DNA of 64,000 nucleotides from the NCBI RefSeq assembly GCF_965228795.1, contig NZ_OZ245839.1:3782001-3846000 (forward strand), read 5' to 3'. How positions within the stretch are numbered: the stretch's first letter is position 1; each line of letters starts with the position of its first letter. The stretch is from Ekhidna sp965228795 (lineage in GTDB: Bacteria > Bacteroidota > Bacteroidia > Cytophagales > Cyclobacteriaceae). The position numbers were made by a program, and so were the translations under genes. The notes beneath the pieces were generated by a model, which saw nothing but the letters and a program-made list of their open reading frames with translations, ran no database searches and was not told the origin of the DNA. Below are positions 35,340 to 46,000 of the stretch, piece after piece.

Positions 35340-35370
35340 ATGATCAAATTAACCATTTCGAAGCGATGGC

Positions 35371-36222
35371 TTATAGACTAAAATATTGATCATCCATTTT
35401 TTGAAGTATCAACTTAATCTCATCTGCTTTGTGATAGTCGCCCAACTTCTCAAAAGACACAATAAGGTTTCGGAGTGCACGAAGTATAATATCCAGATTT
35501 GAACATGGATCATAAAAAATATCCTGTTTTTCTAATTGCAGGCTTTCCAGGTAATTGTCAATATCCGATCGCGTAAAAATCAGTCCCCGGTTGAAAACAT
35601 TGATATAAAAGGATTCATCTCCTATCTGATAGGTTAGAATGAAAAGATTAGGAAGGTTTACTCCATAAATGGGCAAATCCATTTTCTGTGCCAGTAATAA
35701 GTAAACTGCACATAATGAAATCGGATTTCCTTTTTTGGTTTCCAGAACAGCATTGATCATGGAATTGGCCGGAGAGTGAAAGTTTTTAGTGTTTGCTCTA
35801 AATTTAAACTTGCTGAAAAAAACTTCATTAAACACCCGAATCCTGTCATAAGGCATCATGCTATCTTCCATGTGTCGCCAAAGCTCATGATACAATTGAT
35901 CAATAGATTCACTTAATTCTTCGATTTCAATATCAGGATACAGATAGGTAGCAACGATCCATAGCCCTTCCAGGAGGTTTTCTGCACCTGACTCTTTCCA
36001 ATCTAAAAACCTCTCCTTTAAGAGCTCAAACTGAAGCTCATGAACAAGGTCTTCGATTTTACTTTGAATGATTGGATTGAACGTGCTTTCCCACTCTTGC
36101 TCGAGCAGCGGAATCACACTTGTCCCAATGGACATGATTTTTTCCTCTACATGAGTTACCACCTCATGGTCTTCATCGTCCAACAGGACGACTAATGCCT
36201 TTATTTCGGATTCTTTTAACAC
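35371..36222 (-). CDS. SirB1/transglutaminase-like family protein
   Basis: 283 residues. The middle carries the SirB1 N-terminal signature: NSMINAVLETKKGNPISLCAVYLLLAQ, followed by DLPIYGVNLPNLFILTY. The Cys in GNPISLCAVYL sits where transglutaminase-like folds have their nucleophile. The N-terminal 100 residues are acidic and helical. Start is GTG. SirB1 proteins occur widely but have no settled biochemical role. Encoded 13 bp downstream of the carboxylase gene. Confidence 0.85.
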   Translation of the reverse strand: MLKESEIKALVVLLDDEDHEVVTHVEEKIMSIGTSVIPLLEQEWESTFNPIIQSKIEDLVHELQFELLKERFLDWKESGAENLLEGLWIVATYLYPDIEIEELSESIDQLYHELWRHMEDSMMPYDRIRVFNEVFFSKFKFRANTKNFHSPANSMINAVLETKKGNPISLCAVYLLLAQKMDLPIYGVNLPNLFILTYQIGDESFYINVFNRGLIFTRSDIDNYLESLQLEKQDIFYDPCSNLDIILRALRNLIVSFEKLGDYHKADEIKLILQKMDDQYFSL

Positions 36223-36235
36223 CTATATAAAGGTA

Positions 36236-37864
36236 TTAAGTTTGAATGACACCAACATTCATGCGCTCCTCAATTGGCGCATGATTAGCCATCTCTATAC
36301 CTCTCGAGATAACGTTCCGAGTTTCTTTCGGATCGATAATCCCATCTACCCACAACCTTGAAGCTGCATAGTATGGGCTCAATTTTTCTTTATAGGAGTC
36401 TTCAATCTTTTTCAACTGTTCTTTCTTATCTTCTTCAGTTAGTTCTTTGCCTTTTGACTTAGCAGAAGCAATCTCAATTTGAAGTAATGTCTTAGCTGCT
36501 GAGCCTCCACTCATTACTGCTATTTCGGCAGTTGGCCATGCATAGATGAGACGAGGATCATACGCTTTACCACACATGGCATAATTCCCTGCGCCATAAG
36601 AGCTTCCCATCACAATGCTAAATTTCGGAACGACAGAGTTAGAAACGGCATTTACCATCTTCGCTCCGTCTTTAATAATTCCTCCATGCTCTGAACGCGA
36701 CCCTACCATAAAACCATTTACGTCATGAAGGAAGACCAATGGAATTTTTCGTTGATTGCAGTTCATAATGAAGCGTGCAGCTTTGTCCGCTGAATCAGAG
36801 TAGATCACCCCACCCATCTGCATTTCACCTTTCTTGGTCTTCACTACTTTTCGTTGATTGGCTACAATACCTACACTCCAACCATCTATTCGGCCATACC
36901 CGCAGACGATTGACTTTCCGTAAAGCTCTTTGTACTGATCAAATTCTGAATCATCCACCAGGCATTTGATCACATCGACAGCATCATACTGAATGCCCCG
37001 ATTAGCAGGAAACTCCCCATAAATGTCTTCCAGTTTTTTCTTAGGAAGTTTACTCTCTGCTCTATTAAAACCTGCTGTTTCCGGATTTCCGGTTTTATCG
37101 AAAATCTTCTTGATTGCATCAAGAGCTGCTTTATCATCCGGGAATTTATTATCGGTTACTCCGGAAATTTCACAGTGAGTAGTAGCTCCACCAAGGGTTT
37201 CATTGTCTATATCCTCGCCAATGGCGGATTTCACCAGGTAACTACCTGCTAAAAATACTGACCCAGTACCATCAACAATCAGAGCTTCATCCGCCATGAT
37301 CGGTAAGTAAGCACCGCCGGCAACACAGCTACCCATGATAGCTGCTATTTGAATAATACCCTTTGACGACATTACAGCATTATTTCTGAACTGTCGTCCA
37401 AAGTGCTCCTTGTCAGGGAAAATCTCATCCTGCATTGGAAGAAAAACTCCAGCGCTATCGACCAAATAGATGATTGGCAGGTTATTTTCAATGGAAATTT
37501 CCTGAGCTCTTAGATTCTTTTTGGCTGTCATCGGAAACCAGGCACCCGCTTTTACAGTAGCATCATTTGCAACGATCATGCACTGCCTTCCTGATACCTT
37601 CCCAATTCCAGTAACTACACCGGCAGAAGGGCACCCACCTACCTCTTTATACATTCCATCTGCCGCAAAAGCTCCTACTTCCAAAAATTCCTTGGGATCA
37701 TCCAGAAGGTATTCTATTCGTTCTCTGGCGGTAAGCTTTCCCTTCTTGTGGTGGGACTCGATTTTCTTCTCGCCACCTCCAAGTTTCACCTTTTTTAAAC
37801 GCTCGTTTAGCTTATACACCAACTGCTTGTTGGCGTCTTCATTTTTGTTGAATTGAATATCCAT
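36236..37864 (-). CDS. Acyl-CoA carboxylase carboxyltransferase beta subunit
   Basis: Biotin-dependent carboxyltransferase of 542 residues. Family motifs: GKLTARERIEYLLDD, the first oxyanion site GSCVAGGAYLP, and the second GSSYGAGNYAMCGKAYDPR. The segment QDEIFPDKEHFGRQFRN is most like methylcrotonyl-CoA carboxylase beta, while propionyl- and geranyl-CoA carboxylases are alternatives. No biotin carboxylase/BCCP subunit is present in the window, so its partner is encoded elsewhere. It lies between mlaD and the SirB1-like gene with 11-13 bp gaps. Confidence 0.9.
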   Translation of the reverse strand: MDIQFNKNEDANKQLVYKLNERLKKVKLGGGEKKIESHHKKGKLTARERIEYLLDDPKEFLEVGAFAADGMYKEVGGCPSAGVVTGIGKVSGRQCMIVANDATVKAGAWFPMTAKKNLRAQEISIENNLPIIYLVDSAGVFLPMQDEIFPDKEHFGRQFRNNAVMSSKGIIQIAAIMGSCVAGGAYLPIMADEALIVDGTGSVFLAGSYLVKSAIGEDIDNETLGGATTHCEISGVTDNKFPDDKAALDAIKKIFDKTGNPETAGFNRAESKLPKKKLEDIYGEFPANRGIQYDAVDVIKCLVDDSEFDQYKELYGKSIVCGYGRIDGWSVGIVANQRKVVKTKKGEMQMGGVIYSDSADKAARFIMNCNQRKIPLVFLHDVNGFMVGSRSEHGGIIKDGAKMVNAVSNSVVPKFSIVMGSSYGAGNYAMCGKAYDPRLIYAWPTAEIAVMSGGSAAKTLLQIEIASAKSKGKELTEEDKKEQLKKIEDSYKEKLSPYYAASRLWVDGIIDPKETRNVISRGIEMANHAPIEERMNVGVIQT

Positions 37865-37875
37865 GAAATTTTTCT

Positions 37876-38793
37876 CTACTTTCCTTCCTGTGAAACACCT
37901 TTAAGCTTTTTGCTTTTACGACCTAAAGGTGACATGAAATCTTTTGGGTAATTATTGAAGTGAATAATTAACTCATCCATATCTACTAAAAGCTTATTGA
38001 GATTGTTATAAACAGAGTCATTTTTGAGCATTTTCCCAACGGTTCCTTCCTCTGATTGAATGGCTAATAATAACTGATTCACTTGATCCAATGATTCGTT
38101 AACTTTTTTCAATGTTGCAGATAATGGAACTTGATTCAATGAATCCATTAGTTTAGTGGAGCTTGTCAATAATCCCTCCAATTCATCTGATCGATCTTTC
38201 AAACTATTCATCAGGGAATCTGTGGAGGCCACTACCCGCTCAATTTTCAGGTTGTTTGCTTTATTGGTTAGAGTTCCAATAGAATACTTCAAAGTATCTA
38301 CCGTCCCTCGAATATCAGTAGCATTGAGCTCGTCTAACAGGTCATTTAGCTTGGTAATAGTTGTATTTAAGTTATCAGCTACCGGCTCAAATTGAGACAT
38401 TAAACCTCCATCCATTTCGGAACCCAACGTATCTCCTGGCTGCATTAATTCAGTAGACTTTCCAACATCCAAAACAATCGCCTTTCCACCAAATAGTCCA
38501 TCATTGGCCAGAGTTGCGGATGCATCCTTACCAATCTTAAGACCTTCATCTATGTCAATAGACACGACGATATACCCCTTATTCTGTACCAGGTCAAAAC
38601 CACTCACTCTTCCTACCGGAAGTCCATTGAAATAGACCGGATTGGACACGTTTAATCCTGATACATTGGTGTAAGTAGCATAATATCGATTGGAAGGAGA
38701 GAACAGGTCTGACCCTCTTAAGAAGTTGAAACCATAATAAAGGAGAGCACCTGCAATAATTGTAATAAGACCAATCTTGAATTCTTTTGACAC
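37876..38793 (-). CDS. MlaD/MCE-domain lipid transport protein
   Basis: 305 residues: one N-terminal membrane helix (about 5-25), a single MCE domain (YYATYTNVSGLNVSNPVYFNG then VGRVSGFDLV), and a long helical C-terminal tail with coiled-coil character. MlaD proteins form hexameric rings that move phospholipids between membranes. No mlaE/mlaF genes are adjacent, so they are elsewhere. Start is GTG (38791-38793). Encoded 12 bp downstream of the amidase gene. Confidence 0.92.
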   Translation of the reverse strand: MSKEFKIGLITIIAGALLYYGFNFLRGSDLFSPSNRYYATYTNVSGLNVSNPVYFNGLPVGRVSGFDLVQNKGYIVVSIDIDEGLKIGKDASATLANDGLFGGKAIVLDVGKSTELMQPGDTLGSEMDGGLMSQFEPVADNLNTTITKLNDLLDELNATDIRGTVDTLKYSIGTLTNKANNLKIERVVASTDSLMNSLKDRSDELEGLLTSSTKLMDSLNQVPLSATLKKVNESLDQVNQLLLAIQSEEGTVGKMLKNDSVYNNLNKLLVDMDELIIHFNNYPKDFMSPLGRKSKKLKGVSQEGK

Positions 38794-38805
38794 AGTTCTT
38801 AATTT

Positions 38806-39606
38806 TTAATTCTGAGCATCAAATGCTTCTTTGTATTCTTTTATAGCTCGATAGATGCCGGAGGCTATGTACGACTGCACATCCGGGTTATTTAATTCTT
38901 TTTCTTCGTCAGGGTTGGAAAGGTAGCCAATTTCTACCAACACACTTGGCATGGCTGTGCTCCACATTACGTAGAGACTTGACTGTTTCACTCCATAACT
39001 TCTTCTACCTGCTCTGTTCTTTAGCTGATCATCTATAAAGCTAGCAAGCATCAAACTATTATCCTGATAAGCAGACTGAGTTAAGTTGAACAGAATGTAT
39101 GATTCTTCTGATTGCGGATCAAAATCATAGTTCTTCTCATAATCTTCCTCCAGTAAGATTACGGAGTTTTCTCTTTTTGCTACTTCTAAGGCTCTATCTG
39201 TATTTTGGGCTCCCATTACATAAACCTCAGAGCCTTTGATAGCCTTCTTTCTTGAGTATGGCGTTGTTTTTGGTAAGGAGTTTGCATGGATCGACACAAA
39301 CAAGTCAGCACTATGATTATTTGCGATTTCAGATCTTTTTTTCAAGTCAATAAACGTGTCATCCTTACGGGTAAAAATCACCTCTACTCCCGGAACATAT
39401 TTCTCAACATACTCACCCACTTTTAATGCTACTTGTAAAGCAACATCTTTTTCTTTGGTATAGGTACCCAGTGTCCCCGGATCTTTTCCTCCATGACCCG
39501 CGTCAATTACAATCTTTGTTACGGCAAAATTCTTTTCACCAACCGGATGAAATGATGCCAGAACAAAAAAACTTGTTAATCCAATCAGTAGTACTAGGTT
39601 TCTCAC
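38806..39606 (-). CDS. N-acetylmuramoyl-L-alanine amidase (Amidase_3)
   Basis: Zinc-dependent peptidoglycan amidase, exported (signal peptide about 1-20). Catalytic motifs: VIDAGHGGKDPGTLG (zinc His), SIHANS (zinc His) and VEIGYLSNPDEE (catalytic Glu). 266 residues is normal for the AmiC-type family. Start is GTG. First gene of a minus-strand run (amidase, mlaD, carboxylase, SirB1-like, alkD) and divergent from lptD across a 166-bp gap. Confidence 0.93.
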   Translation of the reverse strand: MRNLVLLIGLTSFFVLASFHPVGEKNFAVTKIVIDAGHGGKDPGTLGTYTKEKDVALQVALKVGEYVEKYVPGVEVIFTRKDDTFIDLKKRSEIANNHSADLFVSIHANSLPKTTPYSRKKAIKGSEVYVMGAQNTDRALEVAKRENSVILLEEDYEKNYDFDPQSEESYILFNLTQSAYQDNSLMLASFIDDQLKNRAGRRSYGVKQSSLYVMWSTAMPSVLVEIGYLSNPDEEKELNNPDVQSYIASGIYRAIKEYKEAFDAQN

Positions 39607-39772
39607 GCCCTTTATTGTCTAAAATGAAATACTTTTACACAAAAGTTAGAAAAAGCAGCAATTATTGCAGTTTTCAATTGCTTCCATTTGCAAAAAATCT
39701 GCCAACATTGCTAACAATTAAACATCTCAAAGATAGTTTGGTCATCATTCATTTTCAAAAAAGCGAGTTGGA

Positions 39773-42520
39773 TTGAGGTGTCTCATTTTACTTTTCTGTT
39801 TTATCTCTGCTTTCTGTGCCTTTACACAGGAAACAGCACCGCTGGATTCGGCTGAAAACATTCAGATCGGAGGAATTGCAGACTCCTTAGATGTCGATTT
39901 AGTTGATACCTTAATTACGGATTCCACGGTGGTTGAACCGCAACAATCTGTAGCGAGAAGTGACATTGAAACCACGATCAATTATCACGCGAAGGATTCA
40001 CTATTTTTCGACATCAAAACAAGAGAATTATTTCTTTATGGTGAAACCCACATTGACTATGGAAAAATTGCCTTGGATGCCGAGCGAACTGATGTCAATT
40101 GGGATAAACGAACTCTCAAAGCAAAGTATATAACAGACTCTACGGGCAAGAAGATAGGTAAACCTGTTTTTACTGAAGGACCGGATACGTATGTGACCGA
40201 CAATATCATTTACAACTTCAAGAGTGAACGAGCACTTATCAAAGGAGTTGTGACTGAGCAGCAAGGTGGTTTCATGCATGGAGAAGATGTAAAGAAAAAT
40301 GCAGAAGATGAATTGTTTATTAGAGGAGCTGAATACACAACCTGTAATCTGGAAGACCCCCATTTTTCAATCAGGTCTTCCAGATTGAAAGTAATCCCAA
40401 ATAATAAGGTAGTGTCCGGACCATTTAATATGCGCTTCAGAGATGTTCCTACCCCCCTGTTCTTTCCGTTTGGAATGTTTCCTCAACCTAAAGAAAAATC
40501 ATCAGGCATAATTGTGCCTTCTTACGGAGAAGAACGTCGAAGAGGATTCTTTTTACGAAATGGCGGGTACTATTTTGCAATAAGCGATTATGTGGATCTA
40601 AGGCTGACAGGCGATATTTACTCTAAAGGTGGCAATGCAGTAAACGCTGTTTCCAACTACTACAAACGATACTCTTTTAGAGGAACATTTGATTTTTCAT
40701 ATAATAAATCTGTGTCTGACGATCTTGAAAACCCTCTTGAAACCAACGACTACTGGGTGCGATGGAATCACACTCCGGAATCCAGAGGAAACTCATCTAT
40801 TTCAGCTTCTGTTTCTGCAGGAACCTCCTCTTACAACAATAATAACAACCTTGTCAATCAGGATTTTACCAGAAGTATTAATTCACAGTTCACCTCTAAT
40901 GTGAGCTATCGAAAAACTTTTGTAGGTACTCCTTTTAATATGTCTTCCAACCTTAGACATAGTCAAAATATTCAAACAGGCGTAGTTAACTTGACTCTTC
41001 CCGATTTTACCTTAAATATGAATCGAATTTATCCATTTAAGAATGTGGTAAAATCGAGCAATTCACCACTTAGTAAATTGAATTTTAGTCACAATTTTGT
41101 AGCTAAAAATGAGCTATCAAACGATGTGGTTAGGGATAATTTTCGATTTAATGTCTTAAACAGAGATGCCAAGTCTGACTCCATTATTACATTTAATCAG
41201 GATAATTTTTCTGAAATTTTAAAACGATCGCAATTGGGGGGTAAGCACTCCATCCCTATTTCAACCTCCATTAGCATTCTAAAGTATTTCACTTTAAACC
41301 CTTCATTTAACTATCAGGAACTTTGGTACACAAAGGAACTTCAATATGAATATGTTCCGGAAGAAAACGGTGTTGTAGTTGATACTGTAGATGGATTTAG
41401 CAGAGCAGGTAGCTGGACATCCGGAGCATCGCTTAATACTCGAATTTATGGTTATGCGGCTTTTAATAGCAATAAAATACAGGCCATACGTCATGTAATG
41501 ACTCCAAGCCTTTCATTCAATTATAATCCTGACTTCTCTGACACTAAATATGGGGTCTATAGTGATGTTCAGATTGATTCGACAGGCAATACCCAGCGAG
41601 TAAGCAAATACCAAGGTTTTGCATATGGATCACCAACAGGTAGAGAAAGTAAAACAATCGGTTTCTCTCTTTCTAACAATATTGAGATGAAGGTAGCCAG
41701 TAAAAAGGATACCGTGACCGGATCTCAAAAAATCAAACTTTTTGAAAATCTAGGGCTCAGCACAGGGTATAATTTAGCAGCAGACTCTTTTAAACTAAGT
41801 GATATAAGTGTCAATGCCAGAACAAGTCTTTTCAATGGTTTAGTCTCGATCAACTTTACTGGAGGAATTGACCCCTATGAATACCTTCTAATCTCAGAAG
41901 AAGTCAATTCCAGAGGGGAGCGCGTAGTAGATCAACGCCGACTAGATCGGTATGCCTGGAATAATGGAAATGGACTTGGTCAATTATCTCGTATGACCAC
42001 TGCGATTGGTCTAAACTTTACAGGAAAGCGCTCACAAGGTAAAAATGAGAATTCTTCTGATCCGACAAATACAACCAGAGGCATAAACCCTCCAGATGAG
42101 CAGGTAGGATTTGATGGCTACACTGATTTTGAAAGACAGCAGGTGGATCATATTCAAAATAATCCCGAAATGTATGTTGACTTCAGTGTCCCCTGGAGCT
42201 TGAGGATGAATTACTCCATAAATAGAAACAAAAGAGGCTTTGAAGAAGCCAAGATCAATCAAAGCTTTCAGTTTAGTGGCACACTGGGTTTAACAGACAA
42301 GACGCAAATCACTTTCAATTCGGGTTATGATTTTGAAGCAAAAGACTTTACCACTACACGAATAGGTGTTTCAAGAGATCTTCACTGCTGGACAATGAAT
42401 TTTGACTGGGTTCCATTCGGAAGGTACCAGTCCTATTTTCTCTCTATTAGGGTTAAATCAGCAGTACTACAAGACTTGAAACTTGAAAAAAGGAGGAGCT
42501 TCTTTGACTTTTTTAATTAA
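39773..42520 (+). CDS. lptD: LPS-assembly protein LptD (Bacteroidota type)
   Basis: Outer-membrane protein that inserts LPS at the cell surface. 915 residues: signal peptide (LRCLILLFCFISAFCAFTQ), an OstA/LptA-like beta-jellyroll (about 60-230, e.g. KTRELFLYGETHIDYGKIALDAE in part), then a large barrel. The Bacteroidota form lacks much of the proteobacterial cysteine pattern. No ATG or GTG occurs in frame upstream after the stop at 39734-39736, so the start is TTG at 39773. LptE is not encoded nearby. Divergent from the amidase gene. Confidence 0.92.
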   Translation: MRCLILLFCFISAFCAFTQETAPLDSAENIQIGGIADSLDVDLVDTLITDSTVVEPQQSVARSDIETTINYHAKDSLFFDIKTRELFLYGETHIDYGKIALDAERTDVNWDKRTLKAKYITDSTGKKIGKPVFTEGPDTYVTDNIIYNFKSERALIKGVVTEQQGGFMHGEDVKKNAEDELFIRGAEYTTCNLEDPHFSIRSSRLKVIPNNKVVSGPFNMRFRDVPTPLFFPFGMFPQPKEKSSGIIVPSYGEERRRGFFLRNGGYYFAISDYVDLRLTGDIYSKGGNAVNAVSNYYKRYSFRGTFDFSYNKSVSDDLENPLETNDYWVRWNHTPESRGNSSISASVSAGTSSYNNNNNLVNQDFTRSINSQFTSNVSYRKTFVGTPFNMSSNLRHSQNIQTGVVNLTLPDFTLNMNRIYPFKNVVKSSNSPLSKLNFSHNFVAKNELSNDVVRDNFRFNVLNRDAKSDSIITFNQDNFSEILKRSQLGGKHSIPISTSISILKYFTLNPSFNYQELWYTKELQYEYVPEENGVVVDTVDGFSRAGSWTSGASLNTRIYGYAAFNSNKIQAIRHVMTPSLSFNYNPDFSDTKYGVYSDVQIDSTGNTQRVSKYQGFAYGSPTGRESKTIGFSLSNNIEMKVASKKDTVTGSQKIKLFENLGLSTGYNLAADSFKLSDISVNARTSLFNGLVSINFTGGIDPYEYLLISEEVNSRGERVVDQRRLDRYAWNNGNGLGQLSRMTTAIGLNFTGKRSQGKNENSSDPTNTTRGINPPDEQVGFDGYTDFERQQVDHIQNNPEMYVDFSVPWSLRMNYSINRNKRGFEEAKINQSFQFSGTLGLTDKTQITFNSGYDFEAKDFTTTRIGVSRDLHCWTMNFDWVPFGRYQSYFLSIRVKSAVLQDLKLEKRRSFFDFFN

Positions 42521-42592
42521 TCAAACATTAGGAACAACTACGTTAAAGTTTGTAAATTAATTGCTCATATGATCAATTAAACCCTAATCACC

Positions 42593-42859
42593 ATGATTCA
42601 GCATATCGATTTTACTCCTAAGGTCACAAAAAAAGGTGGTCTTTTTAAGTCTGCTCAAATCGAAAGCTTCACTGATATTATGAATGAAATGAATGAGTGG
42701 ATCGATTCTACAGGTAACGAAATAGTGAGTGTCGAGACAGTAGTATTACCTAATATTCATGATTCCGACGAAGAAGGAAGTGAGGACACTATGTTAGGTA
42801 CAGGTCGCGAGAGCTCATCGCATTGGTACCAACTGATTCGTGTGTGGTACAAGTCCTGA
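42593..42859 (+). CDS. Orphan small protein, 88 residues
   Basis: A small acidic cytoplasmic protein with no signal peptide or membrane helix and no motif I know. It opens MIQHIDFTPKVTKKGGLF and is rich in Asp/Glu (DSDEEGSEDTM) before an aromatic tail (HWYQLIRVWYKS). The ATG follows an AT-rich 72-bp gap after lptD containing AAAGTTTG, one base off a -7 box. No terminator hairpin is seen between lptD and this gene, so cotranscription is possible. Its coding nature is likely from its clean single frame and length, but it is unproven. Confidence 0.6.
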   Translation: MIQHIDFTPKVTKKGGLFKSAQIESFTDIMNEMNEWIDSTGNEIVSVETVVLPNIHDSDEEGSEDTMLGTGRESSSHWYQLIRVWYKS

Positions 42860-43021
42860 TTTTAAAAGACCCGCTTAATTAATTTGTGGTTGGAATACTG
42901 CTTTAACTACCCCTGAGCGTATTTTCCCTACATATTGGGTGCTTCTTTTTTACAATTTTTCAGACTTTTTCAAAGCTAATCTTACTTGTTTAAATCATTT
43001 TTAAACAAACAATTCATGCTT

Positions 43022-46000
43022 ATGAAAAAGTTTTACTTTTCATTAATTGCGTGTCTTTTGGCTTTGACGCAAGTCATGGCTCAAAGGACAGTATCCGGAA
43101 CGGTCACCGATGATGAAGGTGTGTCCCTACCCGGAGTGAATGTGGTGATAAAAGGCACCACTACGGGAGTCACTACAGATATTGATGGTAACTATCGGTT
43201 ACAAGTCAATGATGGTGATGTTCTGGTCTTCTCTTATGTAGGCTTTGAGCCACAAGAGATTAATGTTGGCACCAGGTCGGTTGTCGATGTAACCCTTGGA
43301 GGAGCAACTGAATTACAGGAAGTAGTAGTTACAGCATATGGTACTTCCTCCAAGAGAGAATTTACAGGATCAGCCCAAACCGTCGGGTCAAGAGAGCTTG
43401 CAAGTAGACAAGTGACAAATGCTCTTTCTGCGATAGAAGGAAACGCAACTGGTGTTCAATTCACTTCTCCTGCTGGTCCGGGTGCAGCACCTGGAATTGT
43501 CATTAGAGGAGTCGGGACATTAAATGGCTCTACTGCACCCCTTTATATTGTTGATGGCATTCAGTTTACTGCACCCCTAAATACCTTGAATCAGGATGAT
43601 ATTGAATCATTTACAATTCTTAAAGATGCCGCCTCAACTTCACTTTATGGATCAAGAGCAGCAAATGGTGTAGTGATAATTACTACCAAAAAAGGAAGTA
43701 AAGGTGATATAAAAGTAAATGCTTCCTCTCAAATTGGTAGAGTTACTCGAGCAGTCCCATTTTATGATCAAGTAACTCCAGGGCAGTATTATGAAACCTA
43801 TTGGGAAGCGCTTAGGAATACGAGTGCAGCTGGTGGGGATCCAGCTTTCGCCTCCGCAAATATTTTTGGTCAGCTAGGATATAATCCTTTTAATGTCCCA
43901 GATGATCAAATAGTTGGAGTTGATGGTAATATAAACCCGAACGCTGATGTAATCTACCAAAGCCTGGATTGGTTTGATCAAATGCAAAGAACTGGAATAA
44001 GAACCAATAACAATGTGAACGTATCTGCAGGTGGTGAAGATCATTCTGTATTTTTCTCCGTATCGCATCTTTCGGATGAGAGCTATGTAATTCGTTCCGG
44101 TTTTGAACGGTTAACCTCTCGACTGAGCGCAGAGTTTGATGTGAGTGAACGACTAAAAATTGGTGGTAGTGGTAATGTCTCACTTACCGAAACCCGTGGG
44201 CCTAGTTCAGCTGGTACAGGAAGCATTGTGAACCCTTTTGGTTTTTCGCAAAACATGGGTGCTATTTACCCTGTCTTTGTAAATGACAGAGATGGAAATA
44301 TTGTTAGAGATGCTGAAGGTAAACCTGTTTGGGATAATGGAGAAGGTTTTCCTGAGTATGGTATTGGCTCAAGGCCAAGAAACCAGGGACGTCACGCCAT
44401 TCAAGAGCTGGTATTAAATAATGAATTCGATGATGATAATACATATGGTTTCAGACTCTTTGGTGATATTGAAATAATTGACGGTCTTAACCTCAGGTTA
44501 AGTTATGGTGGTGATTTCACTGATTTTTTTGAAAGTGAATATGAAAACCCTGTGATTGGAGATGCTCAGCCTGACGGCAGGCTAAGCCAAGAAAGGGAAC
44601 GCCAAACAGCCATAACCTTTAATCAAATTTTGACTTATAAAAAGAGCTTTGGAGATCATAATCTTGACCTAACTGCAGGACATGAAAGTTATGAACGAAA
44701 AGTGTCGGATTTAAATGGTCTAGCTACTATACAAACAGCTGGCGGAATCTATGAGTTTGATAATTTTTCAAACATTGTAAGCCTTACCGGCAGAACGTTT
44801 GACAGAGCTCTTGAAGGTTATTTTTTCAGAACAGTTTACAATTTTAAAACTAAGTATTTCTTGAGTGCATCTTTTAGAAGAGATGGGTCTTCCACATTTG
44901 ATTCTGAAAATAGATGGGGTAATTTCTATTCTGTTGGTGCTTCTTGGCTTTTGGATCAAGAATCGTTTATTCAAAACATTCCTGCCATAAGTCAATTAAA
45001 GATTAGAGCTTCCTATGGTGAAGTTGGTAATGACAACCTTGGTTTTCCAGATTGGTATTTATCCCAGGCATTATTCGGCATAACTTCAAATGCAGCAAGT
45101 CCTGCGATTTTGATAGATGCAATTGGTAACTCCGCTTTAAAATGGGAAACTTCTGCAAACTACGATGTAGCGCTTGAGTTTGGCTTATTTGATGATTTTG
45201 TTGAAGGTTCAATAGAGTTTTACAGAAGAAACTCAACAGATTTACTTTATTTCCTTCCAATAGCTCCAAGTAACGGCATAAACGAAGTAGCTGTTAATGC
45301 TGGGGACATGTTTAATCAAGGTATAGAAATCGCACTTACAACCCATGTGATTGATAAAGATGATTTGAGATGGGATGTAACACTTCTTGGTACTACTTTC
45401 AAAAATGAAATAACCAGCCTACCATCTCCATTTGTAGACGGCAGCAAGAGATGGACAGAAGGACGTTCAAGATTTGATTTCTTCCTATATCGTACTGCTG
45501 GTGTAGACCCTGAAACAGGCGACCAGTTATATTACCAGTATGATTTCGATGAAAACAACAATAGCGTACCTGTACTTGATTCTGAAGGAAATCATTTAAC
45601 TACTACTGACTGGTCTAGCACTCAAAGAGGTTATACTGGCGATTCAGCAGTTCCTGACTTTTTGGGTTCAATCTCAAATAGCGTTAGCTACAAAGGATTT
45701 GATTTCAATGTACTCGTTACTTATGGAATTGGCGGAAGCGTTTTGGATAATGCTTACGCTGGGTTAATGCTTTCTAGTGCATACGGTCGCGCATTGCACC
45801 CAGATATTTTACGAGCCTGGAGACAAGCAGGTGATGTGACAGATGTACCAAGATTGGAAGCTGGAAATGTTGAATTGGTTCAGACTCAATCAGATCGATT
45901 TATAACTGACGCGTCATTTATGGCTATTCGTAATGCTAGTTTAGGATACAATTTCAGTTCTGCAATCCTTGATAAGATAGGTCTTAACAGTTTGAGAGTT

